Assembly (NCBI RefSeq): GCF_019704135.1
Contig: NZ_AP024355.1
Span: 744,001-808,000 of the forward strand
Reading direction: 5' to 3'
Source of the DNA: Desulfuromonas versatilis
GTDB taxonomy: Bacteria > Desulfobacterota > Desulfuromonadia > Desulfuromonadales > NIT-T3
DNA: 64,000 nt
Of the stretch, positions 16,731 to 25,976 are shown in pieces; position 1 is the stretch's first letter; the number at the start of each line of letters is the position of its first letter. The notes below the pieces were generated by a model that saw only the letters and a list, made by a program, of their open reading frames with translations, was not told the DNA's origin and did no database searches. Both the position numbers and the translations under genes were made by a program.

Positions 16731-18374
16731 ATGGAAGAGATGTTCTGTTTTCAGTGCGAACAGGCGGCCGGCGGTACCGGCTGCACCAAGATCGGCGTCT
16801 GCGGCAAGCAGCCCGACGTCGCCGCGCTGCAGGACCTGATCGTGTTCGGCCTCAAGGGGGTGGCCTTCTGGGCCCACAAGGCCCGTGAAAAAGGGGCCAT
16901 CGACCGCGATATCGACGTGCACATGATCGAGGCGCTGTTCACCACCGTGACCAACGTCGACTTCGATCCGGCCAGTTGCGCCAAGGTGGCGCAGAAGACC
17001 GTGCAGATGCGTGACAAGGCCAGGGCCCTGTTCGAAAAGGCCAACGGCGGCCCCTTCAAGGGCGATGTCCCCGCAGCGGCCGGCGACTGGAAGCTTCCCG
17101 CCGGCCAGGCGGAGATGGTCGCGCTGGGGCGCAAGCACGGCGTCAAAGCCTTCCACAGCGACCCCGACGTCAACTCGGTGCAGAACATCCTGCTCTACGG
17201 CTGCAAGGGGATGGCCGCCTACGCGGACCATGCCCACATCCTCGGCAAGGACGACCCCAAGATCTACGGCTTCATCCACAAGGCCCTGGCCTCCATGCTC
17301 GACGCCAAGCTCGGGTTGATGGATTTCGTCGGCTTGTGCATGGAGTGCGGCAAGACCAACATCGACTGCATGGGGCTGCTCAACAAGGCCCACATCGAAA
17401 AATACCAGGCCCCCACACCGACCCCGGTGTCGATCGGCGCCAAGGCCGGCAAGGCGATCCTGGTTTCGGGCCATGACCTGAAGATGCTCGAAGAGCTGCT
17501 CAAGCAGACCGAGGGCAAGGGGGTCAACGTCTATACTCACGTCGAGATGCTCCCCGCTCACGGCTACCCCGGGCTCAAGAAGTACAAGCACCTGGTGGGC
17601 AACTTTGGCAGCGCCTGGCAGAACCAGCACAAGGAGTTCGCCGATTTCCCCGGCGCCATCATCTTCAACACCAACTGCATCCAGCGCCCCGGCGACCAGT
17701 ACAAGGACCGCCTGTTCACCTGGGGGCGGGTGCAGTGGCCGGGCGTGAAGCATATTGACGGCTGGGACTTCTCCGAGGTCATCGCCGCAGCGCAGAAAGC
17801 CGAGGGGTTCAAGGAGATGCCGGCCAAGAACATCCTCACCGGCTGCGGCCACGACGCGGTGCTGGGGCTGGCCGACAAGGTTATCGCCGCCGTCAAGTCC
17901 GGGGCGATCAAACGTTTCTTCGTCATCGGCGGTTGCGACGGCGCCAAGCCGGGGCGCAACTACTACACCCAGTTCGCCGAGAAACTGCCCAAGGACACGG
18001 TCATCCTGACCCTGGCCTGCGGCAAGTACCGCTTCAACAAACTCGATCTCGGCGATATCGGCGGCATTCCGCGTCTGCTCGACGTCGGTCAGTGCAACGA
18101 CGCCTACTCGGCGGTGCAGATCGCCCTGGCCCTGGCGGGGGCCTTCAACTGCGGGGTCAACGACCTGCCGCTCTCCATCGTCCTTTCCTGGTACGAGCAG
18201 AAGGCGGTGGTGGTGCTGCTCTCGTTGCTCTCGCTCGATATCAAGAACATGAAGCTCGGTCCCACACTGCCGGCTTTCGTCACCCCCAACGTGCTTAATT
18301 TCCTGGTCGAGAACTTCAACATCGGCCCCATCGGCAGCGTGGAAGAGGACATGAAGCAGATGCTTGGCGCATAA
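16731..18374 (+). CDS. hcp: Hybrid cluster protein (hydroxylamine reductase), class I
   Basis: 547 aa. The N-terminal cysteines C6-x2-C9-x8-C18-x5-C24 are the class I arrangement of strict anaerobes, binding a 4Fe-4S cluster. The hybrid-cluster ligands are in regions such as GLCMECGKTN, NTNCIQRPGD, CGHDAVLG, CDGAKPGRNYY and ACGKYRFN. It reduces hydroxylamine and, in current models, nitric oxide in the cytoplasm. ATG 16731 has GGAGG at 16719-16723. A rho-independent terminator follows. No hcr (NADH:Hcp reductase) gene is adjacent. Confidence 0.95.
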   Translation: MEEMFCFQCEQAAGGTGCTKIGVCGKQPDVAALQDLIVFGLKGVAFWAHKAREKGAIDRDIDVHMIEALFTTVTNVDFDPASCAKVAQKTVQMRDKARALFEKANGGPFKGDVPAAAGDWKLPAGQAEMVALGRKHGVKAFHSDPDVNSVQNILLYGCKGMAAYADHAHILGKDDPKIYGFIHKALASMLDAKLGLMDFVGLCMECGKTNIDCMGLLNKAHIEKYQAPTPTPVSIGAKAGKAILVSGHDLKMLEELLKQTEGKGVNVYTHVEMLPAHGYPGLKKYKHLVGNFGSAWQNQHKEFADFPGAIIFNTNCIQRPGDQYKDRLFTWGRVQWPGVKHIDGWDFSEVIAAAQKAEGFKEMPAKNILTGCGHDAVLGLADKVIAAVKSGAIKRFFVIGGCDGAKPGRNYYTQFAEKLPKDTVILTLACGKYRFNKLDLGDIGGIPRLLDVGQCNDAYSAVQIALALAGAFNCGVNDLPLSIVLSWYEQKAVVVLLSLLSLDIKNMKLGPTLPAFVTPNVLNFLVENFNIGPIGSVEEDMKQMLGA

Positions 18375-18401
18375 TCAAAAGAAGGGAAACCTTCTGAACA
18401 A

Positions 18402-18436
18402 AGGGCGCGGGGGGAATTCCCCTCGCGCCTGTTTTA
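18402..18436 (+). terminator. Rho-independent terminator after hcp
   Basis: GGGCGCG and CGCGCC arms around the palindromic GGGGAATTCCCC form a long GC-rich hairpin starting 28 bp after the hcp stop. It is followed by TGTTTTATT. Confidence 0.75.
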
Positions 18437-18458
18437 TTCGAAGGGAAAAGAAGATAAA

Positions 18459-18523
18459 CCACGAAGGACACGAAGGGAAAAACGGATTGTTGGTCTTCTT
18501 CGTGTCCTTCGTGCTCTTCGTGG
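18459..18523. repeat. CACGAAGG-type inverted repeat (copy 1)
   Basis: The left arm has CCACGAAGG-ACACGAAGG (9-bp period). The right arm, 495-523, is its near inverse, with CTTCGTGTCCTTCGTG and CTTCGTGGT. The arms are separated by about 17 bp and could form a hairpin. A second copy lies at 42316-42392. It sits between the hcp terminator and the VOC gene. Confidence 0.85.
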
Positions 18524-18548
18524 TGAAAACCATTTTGGGGGAGTCATT

Positions 18549-19001
18549 ATGGCTGTAAATAAAAAAGCCCGGATGGTGGGCATCAATCACGTCGCCCTCG
18601 AGGTGGACGACATCGACGCGGCGCTCGAGTTTTACGGAAAGATTTTCGATTTCACCCTGCGCGGGCGCCACGACCGGATGGCCTTTATCGACCTGGGCGA
18701 CCAGTTCATCAACCTCTCGGAGAAGCGCAGCCAGGTGCCCGACACCCTGCGGCATTTCGGGTTGGTGGTGGATGACCGCGAAAAGGTCCGCAGTGCCGTG
18801 GCGGCGCTCGGGGCGAAGATCCTGCCGGGCCGGGGCCTGGACTTCCTCGACCCCTGGGGGAACCACGTGCAGGTGGTGCAGTACCGGGATATCCAGTTCA
18901 GCAAGACCGCCGAGGTGCTGAGGGCGATGGGGCTGGCGGGGCTGGAAAAAACCGAAGCGGCGCTGGAAGAGTTGCGGGAAAAAGGGATGGCGCCGGACTA
19001 A
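18549..19001 (+). CDS. Glyoxalase/VOC superfamily protein
   Basis: 150 aa with one vicinal-oxygen-chelate fold. It has paired beta-alpha-beta-beta-beta units starting INHVALEVDDIDAALEFY and HFGLVVDDREKVRSAV, with candidate metal ligands His in INHVAL, Glu in INLSE, His in RHFGL, and a terminal GNHVQVVQ. The last position is Gln rather than the common Glu, so metal use is uncertain. A charged helix of about 30 residues is added at the C-terminus. The substrate is unknown. It is preceded by a repeat-derived 5' region with GGGGGAG close to the ATG. Confidence 0.75.
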   Translation: MAVNKKARMVGINHVALEVDDIDAALEFYGKIFDFTLRGRHDRMAFIDLGDQFINLSEKRSQVPDTLRHFGLVVDDREKVRSAVAALGAKILPGRGLDFLDPWGNHVQVVQYRDIQFSKTAEVLRAMGLAGLEKTEAALEELREKGMAPD

Positions 19002-19162
19002 GTGCCCCGTGCGGTTAATCCTGCCTTCTAATTCCGGCCCTTTTCGGCGCTGCCTGCGTTGCGCCACCTTGACTTAGCGCACGGCTAGGCCTGCGTTGGC
19101 GACGCCTTGGCAGCACCAAAAATGTCTCAGAAATATTTGCCACGACTAACCGCACGGGACAC
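19002..19162. repeat. MITE-like element with about 19-bp terminal inverted repeats
   Basis: GTGCCCCGTGCGGTTAATC at 19002-19020 and the inverse of GTGTCCCGTGCGGTTAGTC at 19144-19162 bound a 161-bp non-coding element. The arms match at 17 of 19 positions. The interior has further imperfect self-complementarity (CTGCCTGCGTTGCG against a CGCAGGCC / GGCAGC half). It starts one base after the VOC stop, and its right end supplies part of the histidine kinase stop codon (complement of CTA at 19162-19164). It contains no reading frame of note. Confidence 0.7.
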
Positions 19163-20649
19163 TAACCGGCCGGCGACTCGGCGAGCTCGGCCGGGAATTC
19201 CACCCAGAAGGTACAGCCCCCTCCTGGGGTCTCGTCCACCCAGATGCGCCCCTGGTAGAGGCGGACGATCTTGCGCACCGTGGCCAGGCCGATTCCGGTG
19301 CCCTTGGTACCTGAGGCGCTGGCGCCGCGTTTGAACAGGTCGAAGATGGTGCCTCTTTCCGCCTCGGGGATTCCAGGCCCGTGGTCCAGGACGTAGAGCA
19401 GCAGCCGGCCGCCGATCAGGCGGCTGCCGATTTCGATCGGTTTCCCCGGTCCGGCGGCATAGCGCAGGGCATTGCCGAGCAGATTGCCGTAAAGCTGGCT
19501 GAGAAAGGTGCGGGGAATGCGCAAGTGCGGCAGGCTGCCGATTCTGATCTCCGCCTGACGTTCGCCGATCTGGTCCTGCAGCTCCTCGATGGTATTGCGC
19601 AACACCCTGGCCAGTTCCACCGGTCGCTCCACCGGCTCGGGCATGCCGACCCGCGCCAGTTCCAGCAGGTCTTCGAGCAGGGCGAGCATGCGGTGCCCCT
19701 GTCCCTCAATTTCTTGGAGCATTTCCCGGGCGTGATCGTCCATGCAGTGGGCGTATTCAGTCTGCAACATTTCGGCGTAGGCAATGATCGGGGTCAGCGG
19801 CGTACGCAGGTCGTGAGAGACGGTATAGACGAAGGCGTCCAGCTCCCGGTTCGCCTCGAGGAGATTTTCCTCGGCCTCTTTGCGCGCAGTGATATCCCGG
19901 TAGACGGCGAGCTTCTGGATCTTTCCGTTGGGGGCCTCCAGAGGGGTGTCAATGATTTCGTAGGTGCAGCGGTTGAATGGAGTCGTTCGTTCGGACCGCA
20001 CGGTCTGCCCTTCGAGCACCGCCGCCATCGGACATTCGCCACAGGGCGCGTCCAGGTTGTAAAAAGCCTTGTGGCAGGCCTTCCCGTGATGGTCGCCGAA
20101 GGTCTTGACCATTGCCCGGTTCATGAACTGGATGCGGTGATCCGCCGAGGCGATGTAGGCAAAATCGCTCATGGCATCCAGCACGTTGCGCAGCTGGGTC
20201 CGCTCCTTCTCCAACTCCCCGGTGCGGCGCTGCACCGCGTGCTCCAGATCATAGGTCTGCTTGCGCAGCTTTTTCTCCAGTTTCTTGTAGGCGGTTACGT
20301 CGATGAAGGATTCTACTCCGCCTATGATCTGCCCCCCTTCGTCCCGAAGATAATCCATGTTCTTCAGAATGGTGATGCGGCCCCCGGTGGCTCGCTGTAA
20401 TGAACAGGTTACGCCGAGCACCGGTTTGGGGACCTTTTTTGAAAAAAGCCCACAGAATTCCCCACAGGGAACCCCGTCCAAAAACGAACAATGCTGACCG
20501 ATTACCTGGTCGGCACGGTAGCCGGTGATGCGCTCGGCCTCGCGGTTCCAGTAGAAGATGCGCTGGTCGCGGTCGACCAGGAACAGCCCGCTGGGAATGT
20601 TGGCGAGAATGTGCTGCAGCAGTTTTTCGTGTTTCAGATCCGGCCCCAT
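19162..20649 (-). CDS. PAS-PAS sensor histidine kinase with cysteine motifs
   Basis: 495 aa with no clear membrane segment. PAS 1 (about 10-125) contains CSFLDGVPCGEFCGLF. After a coiled-coil linker, PAS 2 (about 160-290) contains CHKAFYNLDAPCGECP. The HisKA box is SHDLRTPLTPI, and the HATPase has N, G1 (DHGPGIPEAERG) and G2 (GTGIGLATV) boxes. The PCxxCP-type PAS motif recurs in deltaproteobacterial sensors and could bind a metal, heme or Fe-S cluster (inference). The open frame begins with TTG at 20688, but ATG 20649 is the better start. No partner response regulator lies beside it. Confidence 0.85.
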   Translation of the reverse strand: MGPDLKHEKLLQHILANIPSGLFLVDRDQRIFYWNREAERITGYRADQVIGQHCSFLDGVPCGEFCGLFSKKVPKPVLGVTCSLQRATGGRITILKNMDYLRDEGGQIIGGVESFIDVTAYKKLEKKLRKQTYDLEHAVQRRTGELEKERTQLRNVLDAMSDFAYIASADHRIQFMNRAMVKTFGDHHGKACHKAFYNLDAPCGECPMAAVLEGQTVRSERTTPFNRCTYEIIDTPLEAPNGKIQKLAVYRDITARKEAEENLLEANRELDAFVYTVSHDLRTPLTPIIAYAEMLQTEYAHCMDDHAREMLQEIEGQGHRMLALLEDLLELARVGMPEPVERPVELARVLRNTIEELQDQIGERQAEIRIGSLPHLRIPRTFLSQLYGNLLGNALRYAAGPGKPIEIGSRLIGGRLLLYVLDHGPGIPEAERGTIFDLFKRGASASGTKGTGIGLATVRKIVRLYQGRIWVDETPGGGCTFWVEFPAELAESPAG

Positions 20650-20729
20650 GTATTTCCCCGTTCGAAGGGTCTCTTTTGGCAAAAACAATATACATTAGCA
20701 CGGAGTTATTTACCATTATACCGGCAAAT

Positions 20730-21476
20730 CTACGGACGGGGAGTGCGCGCAAGCACAGTCACCGCCACGGCGGAAGCTCCGCCGGTCAGTAGGACCCGGC
20801 TGCATTCACGGGCGGTGGCGCCGGTGGTCATCACGTCGTCCACCAGAATGACTCGCTCCCCAGCGAGGGGGCCAAGCAGGCGGAAGGCCCCTTGCAGATT
20901 GCGTTGTCGGATGTCGGCCTTAAGCGCCTGCTGGGGCGGGGTATCCCGGGTGCGTACCAGGGACCGGCAGGCCACCGGCACGCCCCAGCGGCGCCCCAGG
21001 ACTCTGGCGATCAGCAGCGACTGGTTGTAGCTGCGCCGGCGCAAACGGTCCCGGTGGAGGGGAACCGGCAGCAGCAGGTCAGGCTCGAACTCCCGCACCT
21101 GGTCGGTAAACCGATCGGCCAGCAGCGAGGCGAGCGGCCGGTCCAGGCCGATGGCGCCGGAGAATTTCAAGCGCTGCACCGCGCTCTGCAGGGTGCCCAT
21201 GTACAGCCCCAAGGCTGCGACCCAGGCAAAAGGCGGGGGCCGCCGCAGGCAGGGTTCGCAGAGGTGGTCGGTACCCTCTTCGGCCGGGTAGGGGAGGGCG
21301 CAGCGGGGGCAGCAGGGGGACTCCAGGGGACGGATGCCGGCCAGGCAGGCGGGGCAGAGTGGCGGCTGGTCAGGTCCCTGGGGGAGGTTGGCGCCGCACA
21401 GGGGGCAGGCGGGGGGAAGCAGCAGGTCGAGCAGGGCTTGGAGTTGGGGGAGAAGGCGGGAGCGGAGAAGAGGCAA
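20730..21476 (-). CDS. comF: ComF family amidophosphoribosyltransferase-like protein
   Basis: 248 aa. The N-terminal 75 residues contain two zinc-ribbon-like cysteine groups (CPLCG..CPAC and CPRC..CEPC). The C-terminal phosphoribosyltransferase domain has the PRPP loop VILVDDVMTTGAT. ComF proteins are linked to DNA uptake in competent bacteria, but here no other competence gene is nearby. The start is TTG at 21476, with AAGGAG six bases upstream. It lies downstream of gpmI behind a strong terminator. Confidence 0.85.
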   Translation of the reverse strand: MPLLRSRLLPQLQALLDLLLPPACPLCGANLPQGPDQPPLCPACLAGIRPLESPCCPRCALPYPAEEGTDHLCEPCLRRPPPFAWVAALGLYMGTLQSAVQRLKFSGAIGLDRPLASLLADRFTDQVREFEPDLLLPVPLHRDRLRRRSYNQSLLIARVLGRRWGVPVACRSLVRTRDTPPQQALKADIRQRNLQGAFRLLGPLAGERVILVDDVMTTGATARECSRVLLTGGASAVAVTVLARTPRP

Positions 21477-21638
21477 GGGGGGCTCCTTGGATGGAAATTC
21501 TCTCTAGGTATCCTTTTGGCTTGGCCCCAAAGAAGGCCGCCAGGGCTCCTTGCCCGCCATAGCCCTTCAAGCAATGGCGGGTCCACTTCACTCCGCCTGC
21601 GTCACACGGGAGGTAATTCGGAGCGGGCAAAGCGGTCA

Positions 21639-21682
21639 AACAAAGAAGCCTGGGAGGCGTGAGCTTCCCAGGCTTCTTTGTT
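21639..21682 (-). terminator. Strong hairpin terminator after gpmI
   Basis: A perfect 17-bp stem, AACAAAGAAGCCTGGGA (21639-21655) against 21666-21682, encloses a 10-base loop. In the minus direction the stem ends in CTTCTTTGTTTG. The hairpin begins at the last base of the gpmI stop codon. Confidence 0.8.
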
Positions 21683-23229
21683 CAGGTATGCAGCAGGCTG
21701 CGGCCGGTCATTTCGGGGGGGATCTCCAGGCCCATCAACTCGAGGATGGTCGGGGCGATGTCGGCGAGGATGCCCGGGCGCAGGGGCTGGTTCTTCCTTT
21801 CGGGGTCGACCAGGATCAGCGGCACCAGGTTGGAGGTGTGGGCGGTGTGCGGTTGGCCCTTTTCGTCAACCATCTGCTCGCAGTTGCCGTGGTCGGCGGT
21901 GATCAGCAGCGAGCCGTCGGCGGCCAGCACCGCATCGACCACCCGGCCGATGCAGGCGTCCACCGTCTCCATGGCCTGCACCGCCGCCGGCAGGATCCCG
22001 GTGTGGCCGACCATGTCGGGGTTGGCGTAGTTGAGCACGATCAGGTCGTAGGCCCCCGAGGCGACCCGGGCGACCACCTCGTCGGTGACCGCCGGCGCGC
22101 TCATGGCCGGTTTCAGGTCATAGGTGGCCACGTCCTTGGGCGAAGGGATCAGCACCCGGTCTTCGCCCTCGGAGGGAACCTCGCTGCCGCCGTTGAAGAA
22201 GAAGGTGACGTGGGCGTACTTCTCGGTTTCGGCGATGCGCAGCTGGGTCCTGCCCGCCCGGGCGACCAGTTCGCCGAGCAGGTTGGGGCAGGTCTCGGCG
22301 GGAAAGGCGACCGGCAGGCCGAAAGTCTCGTCGTACTCGGTCATGCAGACATAGGCGGCAAGCTCGGGGAGCTTGCCGCGCTTGAATCCCTGGAACTCCT
22401 GGTCGGTGAAGGCTCGGGTGATCTCCCGGGCCCGATCGGAGCGGAAGTTGAAAAAAATGATCGCGTCACCGTCGTCGACGGTGCCTGCCGGGCGGCCCGC
22501 GCTGCAGATCACCCGCGGTTCGACGAATTCGTCGGTCTGGCCTGCGGCATAGGCGCCGCGAATCGCCTCGGCGCTGGTGGCGACGGCGACCCCCTGCCCC
22601 TCGCTCAGCGCGCGGTAGGCCCGTTCCACCCGCTCCCAGCGGTTGTCGCGGTCCATGGCATAGTAGCGGCCGGTGACCGTGGCGATGCGGCCCAGGCCGG
22701 TTTTATTCAGCTTGTCTTCGAGTTGGGCGAGGTAGTCGATGGCGCTCTGCGGTGGCGTGTCGCGCCCGTCCAGGAACGGGTGGATGCAGACATCGCTGAT
22801 GCCGGCCCGTTTGGCAAGCTCGACCAGGGCGTAAAGATGGGTGTTGTGCGAATGAACCCCGCCGTCGGAAAGCAGCCCCAGCAGGTGCAGTTTGCCCCCG
22901 GTCTTTTTCAGGCTCTCGAGTGCCTGGGCGAACACCTGGTTGCTGAAAAAGTCGCCGTCGGCGATGCTTTGGCTGATGCGGGTCAGATCCTGGTAGACAA
23001 TGCGCCCGGCGCCCAGATTCAGGTGCCCGACCTCCGAGTTGCCCATCTGCCCATCGGGCAGCCCGACGTCGAGCCCCGAGGCACCGATGCGGGTGTTCGG
23101 GTATTCCTCCAGCAGGGCCTTGAGGCGGGGGGTGCTGGCCTGGCAGACCGCGTTGTTGTCGCAGGTCTCGCGGATCCCCCAGCCGTCGAGGATGACCAGG
23201 GCAATGGGACGTCGGGCAGACTTGGTCAT
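21682..23229 (-). CDS. gpmI: 2,3-bisphosphoglycerate-independent phosphoglycerate mutase
   Basis: 515 aa, the usual length for iPGM, interconverting 3- and 2-phosphoglycerate in glycolysis and gluconeogenesis. It is a Mn2+-dependent alkaline-phosphatase-fold enzyme. The metal and nucleophile motifs are visible: VILDGWG at the start, the Ser nucleophile in QMGNSEVGH, the HxxxD segment GRDTPPQSA, and the late metal motifs [12 protein letters not shown] and TADHGNCE. The frame is open to 23355. ATG 23229 is chosen because it overlaps the upstream stop (ATGA) and begins the conserved domain. Confidence 0.95.
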   Translation of the reverse strand: MTKSARRPIALVILDGWGIRETCDNNAVCQASTPRLKALLEEYPNTRIGASGLDVGLPDGQMGNSEVGHLNLGAGRIVYQDLTRISQSIADGDFFSNQVFAQALESLKKTGGKLHLLGLLSDGGVHSHNTHLYALVELAKRAGISDVCIHPFLDGRDTPPQSAIDYLAQLEDKLNKTGLGRIATVTGRYYAMDRDNRWERVERAYRALSEGQGVAVATSAEAIRGAYAAGQTDEFVEPRVICSAGRPAGTVDDGDAIIFFNFRSDRAREITRAFTDQEFQGFKRGKLPELAAYVCMTEYDETFGLPVAFPAETCPNLLGELVARAGRTQLRIAETEKYAHVTFFFNGGSEVPSEGEDRVLIPSPKDVATYDLKPAMSAPAVTDEVVARVASGAYDLIVLNYANPDMVGHTGILPAAVQAMETVDACIGRVVDAVLAADGSLLITADHGNCEQMVDEKGQPHTAHTSNLVPLILVDPERKNQPLRPGILADIAPTILELMGLEIPPEMTGRSLLHT

Positions 23230-24599
23230 TCGGCTCTTTCTCCGTGGTGGATCTCCCTGGCCTCGGCCGCCTTCGCCGTGGCCTGCTGGATGATCTGCCG
23301 TCCCTCCAGGGAGAAACTGCCCCAGGAGCCGCAGGCCCCGCAACGGCTCTGCCATTCGGCCGCAGTCGCGCCGCAGGACTCGCAGGCATAGCCGAGGTGC
23401 AGGCGCTTGTCGACGCCGAGGGCTTTTTTGTATTCCTGCATGGCGTCTTCGGGGCGGTTGCGGCGGCGGTGGGCCTCGGCGAGCAACAGGTGCAGTTTGG
23501 GTGATTGGACCCCGGCATTCTCCACGGCGGAGAGCTGTTCGAGGGCTTCGTCAACCATTTCCAGGCGCAGGCAGAGCTTGCCGTAGAAGAGGCGGAACAT
23601 CAGGTCATCCCCCCGGTCGGCGAGCATTCCGCGGTAAATGGCCAGCAGCGAGGAGGGGTCCTCGGCATCCAGGAAGAGGTCCTCGAGCCGGGAGAGGAAC
23701 ACCGCCTTGCCGGTGGCCCGGTATCCCTGTTGCCAGGCCTTGGAAGCCTCCTCGCGGCGGCCGGCGACCTTGTAGGCGTCGCCAAGGGTAACCCGGGCCG
23801 GGACGAACTGGGGATCCTGGCGGATGATGTCGTTGAGTTCCTTCAGCTCGGCCTTGCACTGATCGGGGGCGCATTCCGCGATGGTCTTGCGCACCACCTC
23901 GTAACGGAGCGAGACCAGGCGTTTCTGCTCCTCGCCGTTGCCCTGGCTGGCCTTGGCCAGCTTTTTCTGCAGGTCGAGCGCTTCGCTCCACTGGTCAAGG
24001 CGAATCCGCAGATCCCGCAGGCCAGCCAGTGCTTTGCGGTTGGCAGGTTCGCCGGCAAGAATCTGTTCGAAGGTTTTGACGGCTTCCTGGGGCTGGCCGG
24101 TGGCTTCGTAGGCGGTGGCCAGTTTGAAGAGAACTTCGAGGTTGGCGGGCTCCATGTCCCTGGCCTTGAGCAGCTGTTTCAGCCCCTGCTGGGCATCGCC
24201 GGCCTGGGCATGGACATCGGCCAGGGCGATGTGGGCATCGATCCGCTTCGGATCGCGATCCAGGGCTTTCTGCAGCAACGACTGCGCTTTGCGGGTATCC
24301 CCCGAAACCAGCCGGGACATCCCCTCCTGGTAGGCGTTGGTGATTTCTCTGGCCTTTTTGTCCCGGCGGGTGCTTTTCCAGTGCCGCACCTGGGAGGCGA
24401 AGACGGTGAAGACCGTGACCACGAAGCCGAGAGCCAGGCCGACCAGGATGCAGGCCACCACCATGACGGCGACGGAGCTGGTCAGGGAAAAATCATTGTA
24501 GAAGAAGATGGTGACTTCCTGGGGGTTGAGACCAAGAAAGTAGATGAACGCGGCAAGAAAAACAATAACGACTAATAACATGGCCAGGATTATCATCAT
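23226..24599 (-). CDS. lapB: LapA-LapB fusion: membrane-anchored TPR protein with rubredoxin-like zinc motif
   Basis: 457 aa. Residues 1-80 have two membrane helices with [17 protein letters not shown] between them, the LapA (DUF1049/YciS) pattern. Residues about 85-395 are tetratricopeptide repeats. The C-terminus holds C406-x2-C409-x10-C420-x2-C423 in a rubredoxin-like knuckle, the hallmark of LapB (YciM). In E. coli, LapB tunes LpxC degradation by FtsH and so lipopolysaccharide output, and lapA and lapB are neighbouring genes; here they appear to be one polypeptide. It is coupled to gpmI by a 4-base overlap. A tail of about 30 charged residues follows the zinc knuckle. Confidence 0.8.
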   Translation of the reverse strand: MMIILAMLLVVIVFLAAFIYFLGLNPQEVTIFFYNDFSLTSSVAVMVVACILVGLALGFVVTVFTVFASQVRHWKSTRRDKKAREITNAYQEGMSRLVSGDTRKAQSLLQKALDRDPKRIDAHIALADVHAQAGDAQQGLKQLLKARDMEPANLEVLFKLATAYEATGQPQEAVKTFEQILAGEPANRKALAGLRDLRIRLDQWSEALDLQKKLAKASQGNGEEQKRLVSLRYEVVRKTIAECAPDQCKAELKELNDIIRQDPQFVPARVTLGDAYKVAGRREEASKAWQQGYRATGKAVFLSRLEDLFLDAEDPSSLLAIYRGMLADRGDDLMFRLFYGKLCLRLEMVDEALEQLSAVENAGVQSPKLHLLLAEAHRRRNRPEDAMQEYKKALGVDKRLHLGYACESCGATAAEWQSRCGACGSWGSFSLEGRQIIQQATAKAAEAREIHHGERAE

Positions 24600-24726
24600 G
24601 ATCTCCTCCTGCGGGCTGACGCCCGGATATTATCCCTCCGAAAAGCTGTCGCTCTCCTTGCCCCTGGGCCGACCGAACCCGGTTTATCCTCCGGCGGGGA
24701 GAAGCCGTTGCATTTCAGGCAACCGA

Positions 24727-25080
24727 TCACTCACCGAATTTTTCGACTTCGGTCTTGCAATCGATGCAGTAGCGCGAAAAAGGGCGCACTTCCATGCGCT
24801 TGGGGGCGATCTCCTCCTCGCAGCGCAGACAGATGCCGTATTCGCCGTGCTCGATCCGCTCGAGGGCGGCGTCGATGTCCTTGATTTTCTGACGCTGGGT
24901 TTCACTCAGGTTCAGCAGCACGTCGCGGTTGTAGGTGTTGGAGGACATGTCGCCGATGTCGGGAACGTCGCCCTGGGCAAGTTCGCGTGCGGCAGCGGAG
25001 CAGTCCTGGACTTCCTTCATGACTTCGCGTCGCATTTTCAGCAACCGTTCGCGGGCCTGTTCCATTTCTGATTTTTCCAT
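24727..25080 (-). CDS. DksA/TraR-type C4 zinc-finger protein
   Basis: 117 aa. An N-terminal coiled-coil hairpin with DIGDMSSNTYNRD at its tip precedes a C4 zinc finger, CLRCEEEIAPKR...YCIDC (C-x2-C-x17-C-x2-C). This is the DksA architecture for binding RNA polymerase through the secondary channel. The size and finger fit the short DksA-like regulators common in deltaproteobacteria. The tip has a single acidic pair (DIGD), unlike the DxxDxA of E. coli DksA, so ppGpp-linked function is not certain. Confidence 0.8.
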   Translation of the reverse strand: MEKSEMEQARERLLKMRREVMKEVQDCSAAARELAQGDVPDIGDMSSNTYNRDVLLNLSETQRQKIKDIDAALERIEHGEYGICLRCEEEIAPKRMEVRPFSRYCIDCKTEVEKFGE

Positions 25081-25115
25081 CGTTAACTATACCACTCCTT
25101 TGGATTCGGTCATCC

Positions 25116-25592
25116 TCAGCGATTGTGATAGGGTTCGTTGCGCAAGATGGTCAAACCCCGGTAAATTTGCTCAAAAAGAAAAAGCCTGGCCATCTGGTGG
25201 GTGAAGGTCATGGCCGAAAGGGACAGCACCAGATCCCCCCGCTGTTTGACGCGCTCCCCGAGCCCGTAGGCGCCACCGATGACCGCGACCAGTTCAGGGG
25301 TGCCCTGCACCATATGACGGCCGAGCAACTCGGAGAAGCCCTCGCTGCTCAGGGAACGACCGTTTTCATCGAGGACCAGGACGAAGGCCCCGTCCGGGAT
25401 CCTCGCCAGGATCCGCTCGGCCTCCAGGTCGCGAATCCGGCGCGGATCGGGTTTTTTGCCGCCTTGCTTTTCCTCTTTCAGTTCGATGATTTCCAGGGGG
25501 AGGTAGCGTTGAATCCGGCCGGCATATTCCTCGGCGCCTTCCCGCAGAAAGGCTTCGGAGAGCTTGCCGACGCAGACCAGGCGCAGTTTCAA
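25116..25592 (-). CDS. rlmH: 23S rRNA (pseudouridine1915-N3)-methyltransferase
   Basis: 158 aa, a SPOUT-class enzyme that methylates pseudouridine 1915 in helix 69 of assembled ribosomes. The knotted SAM-binding region reads AVIGGAYGLGERVKQR, and the C-terminus LFLFEQIYRGLTILRNEPYHNR-like end matches RlmH, including the conserved YHN. The start is TTG at 25592, which overlaps the rsfS stop as TTGA and gives the E. coli length. The frame itself runs on to 25616. Confidence 0.93.
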   Translation of the reverse strand: MKLRLVCVGKLSEAFLREGAEEYAGRIQRYLPLEIIELKEEKQGGKKPDPRRIRDLEAERILARIPDGAFVLVLDENGRSLSSEGFSELLGRHMVQGTPELVAVIGGAYGLGERVKQRGDLVLSLSAMTFTHQMARLFLFEQIYRGLTILRNEPYHNR

Positions 25593-25969
25593 CTGGCCCC
25601 GGCCTTTTTCTCCCAATGGAACTTTTCGGGGATGGAGACCTCGGGAGCCTCGCTCCAGAGCCCGTCGAGATCGTAAAAATGGCGGACCGGCTCCTGGAAG
25701 ATGTGGACCATGACGTCGCCGTAATCCAGCAGAACCCAGCGCCCCTCGTTTTCCCCCTCAACGGCCAGGGGCTGGACTTCGTGGTCTTTTTTCAATCCGA
25801 GACGCACCGATTCGGCCACCGCCTGAACGTGGCGGTCCGAGCTGCCGGTGGCGATGAGCAGGAAGTCGGTCAGGGTGGAAATGCCGGCTACTTTGAGCAG
25901 CCTGACGTCGAGTGCTTTTTTTTCAAGGGCGTAAGCTGCACAGAGAATCGCCCGATCCTGGGACTGCAA
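25589..25969 (-). CDS. rsfS: Ribosomal silencing factor RsfS
   Basis: 126 aa. DFLLIATGSSDRHVQAVAE and the DYGDVMVHIF segment are diagnostic of the RsfS/Iojap family, which binds uL14 and blocks subunit joining during starvation. The frame opens at 26026 inside nadD, but TTG 25969 (protein LQSQDRAILCA...) lies 10 bases after an AAGG just past the nadD stop and fits the family length. It overlaps rlmH by 4 bases. Confidence 0.9.
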   Translation of the reverse strand: MQSQDRAILCAAYALEKKALDVRLLKVAGISTLTDFLLIATGSSDRHVQAVAESVRLGLKKDHEVQPLAVEGENEGRWVLLDYGDVMVHIFQEPVRHFYDLDGLWSEAPEVSIPEKFHWEKKAGAS

Positions 25970-25976
25970 AATGTTC

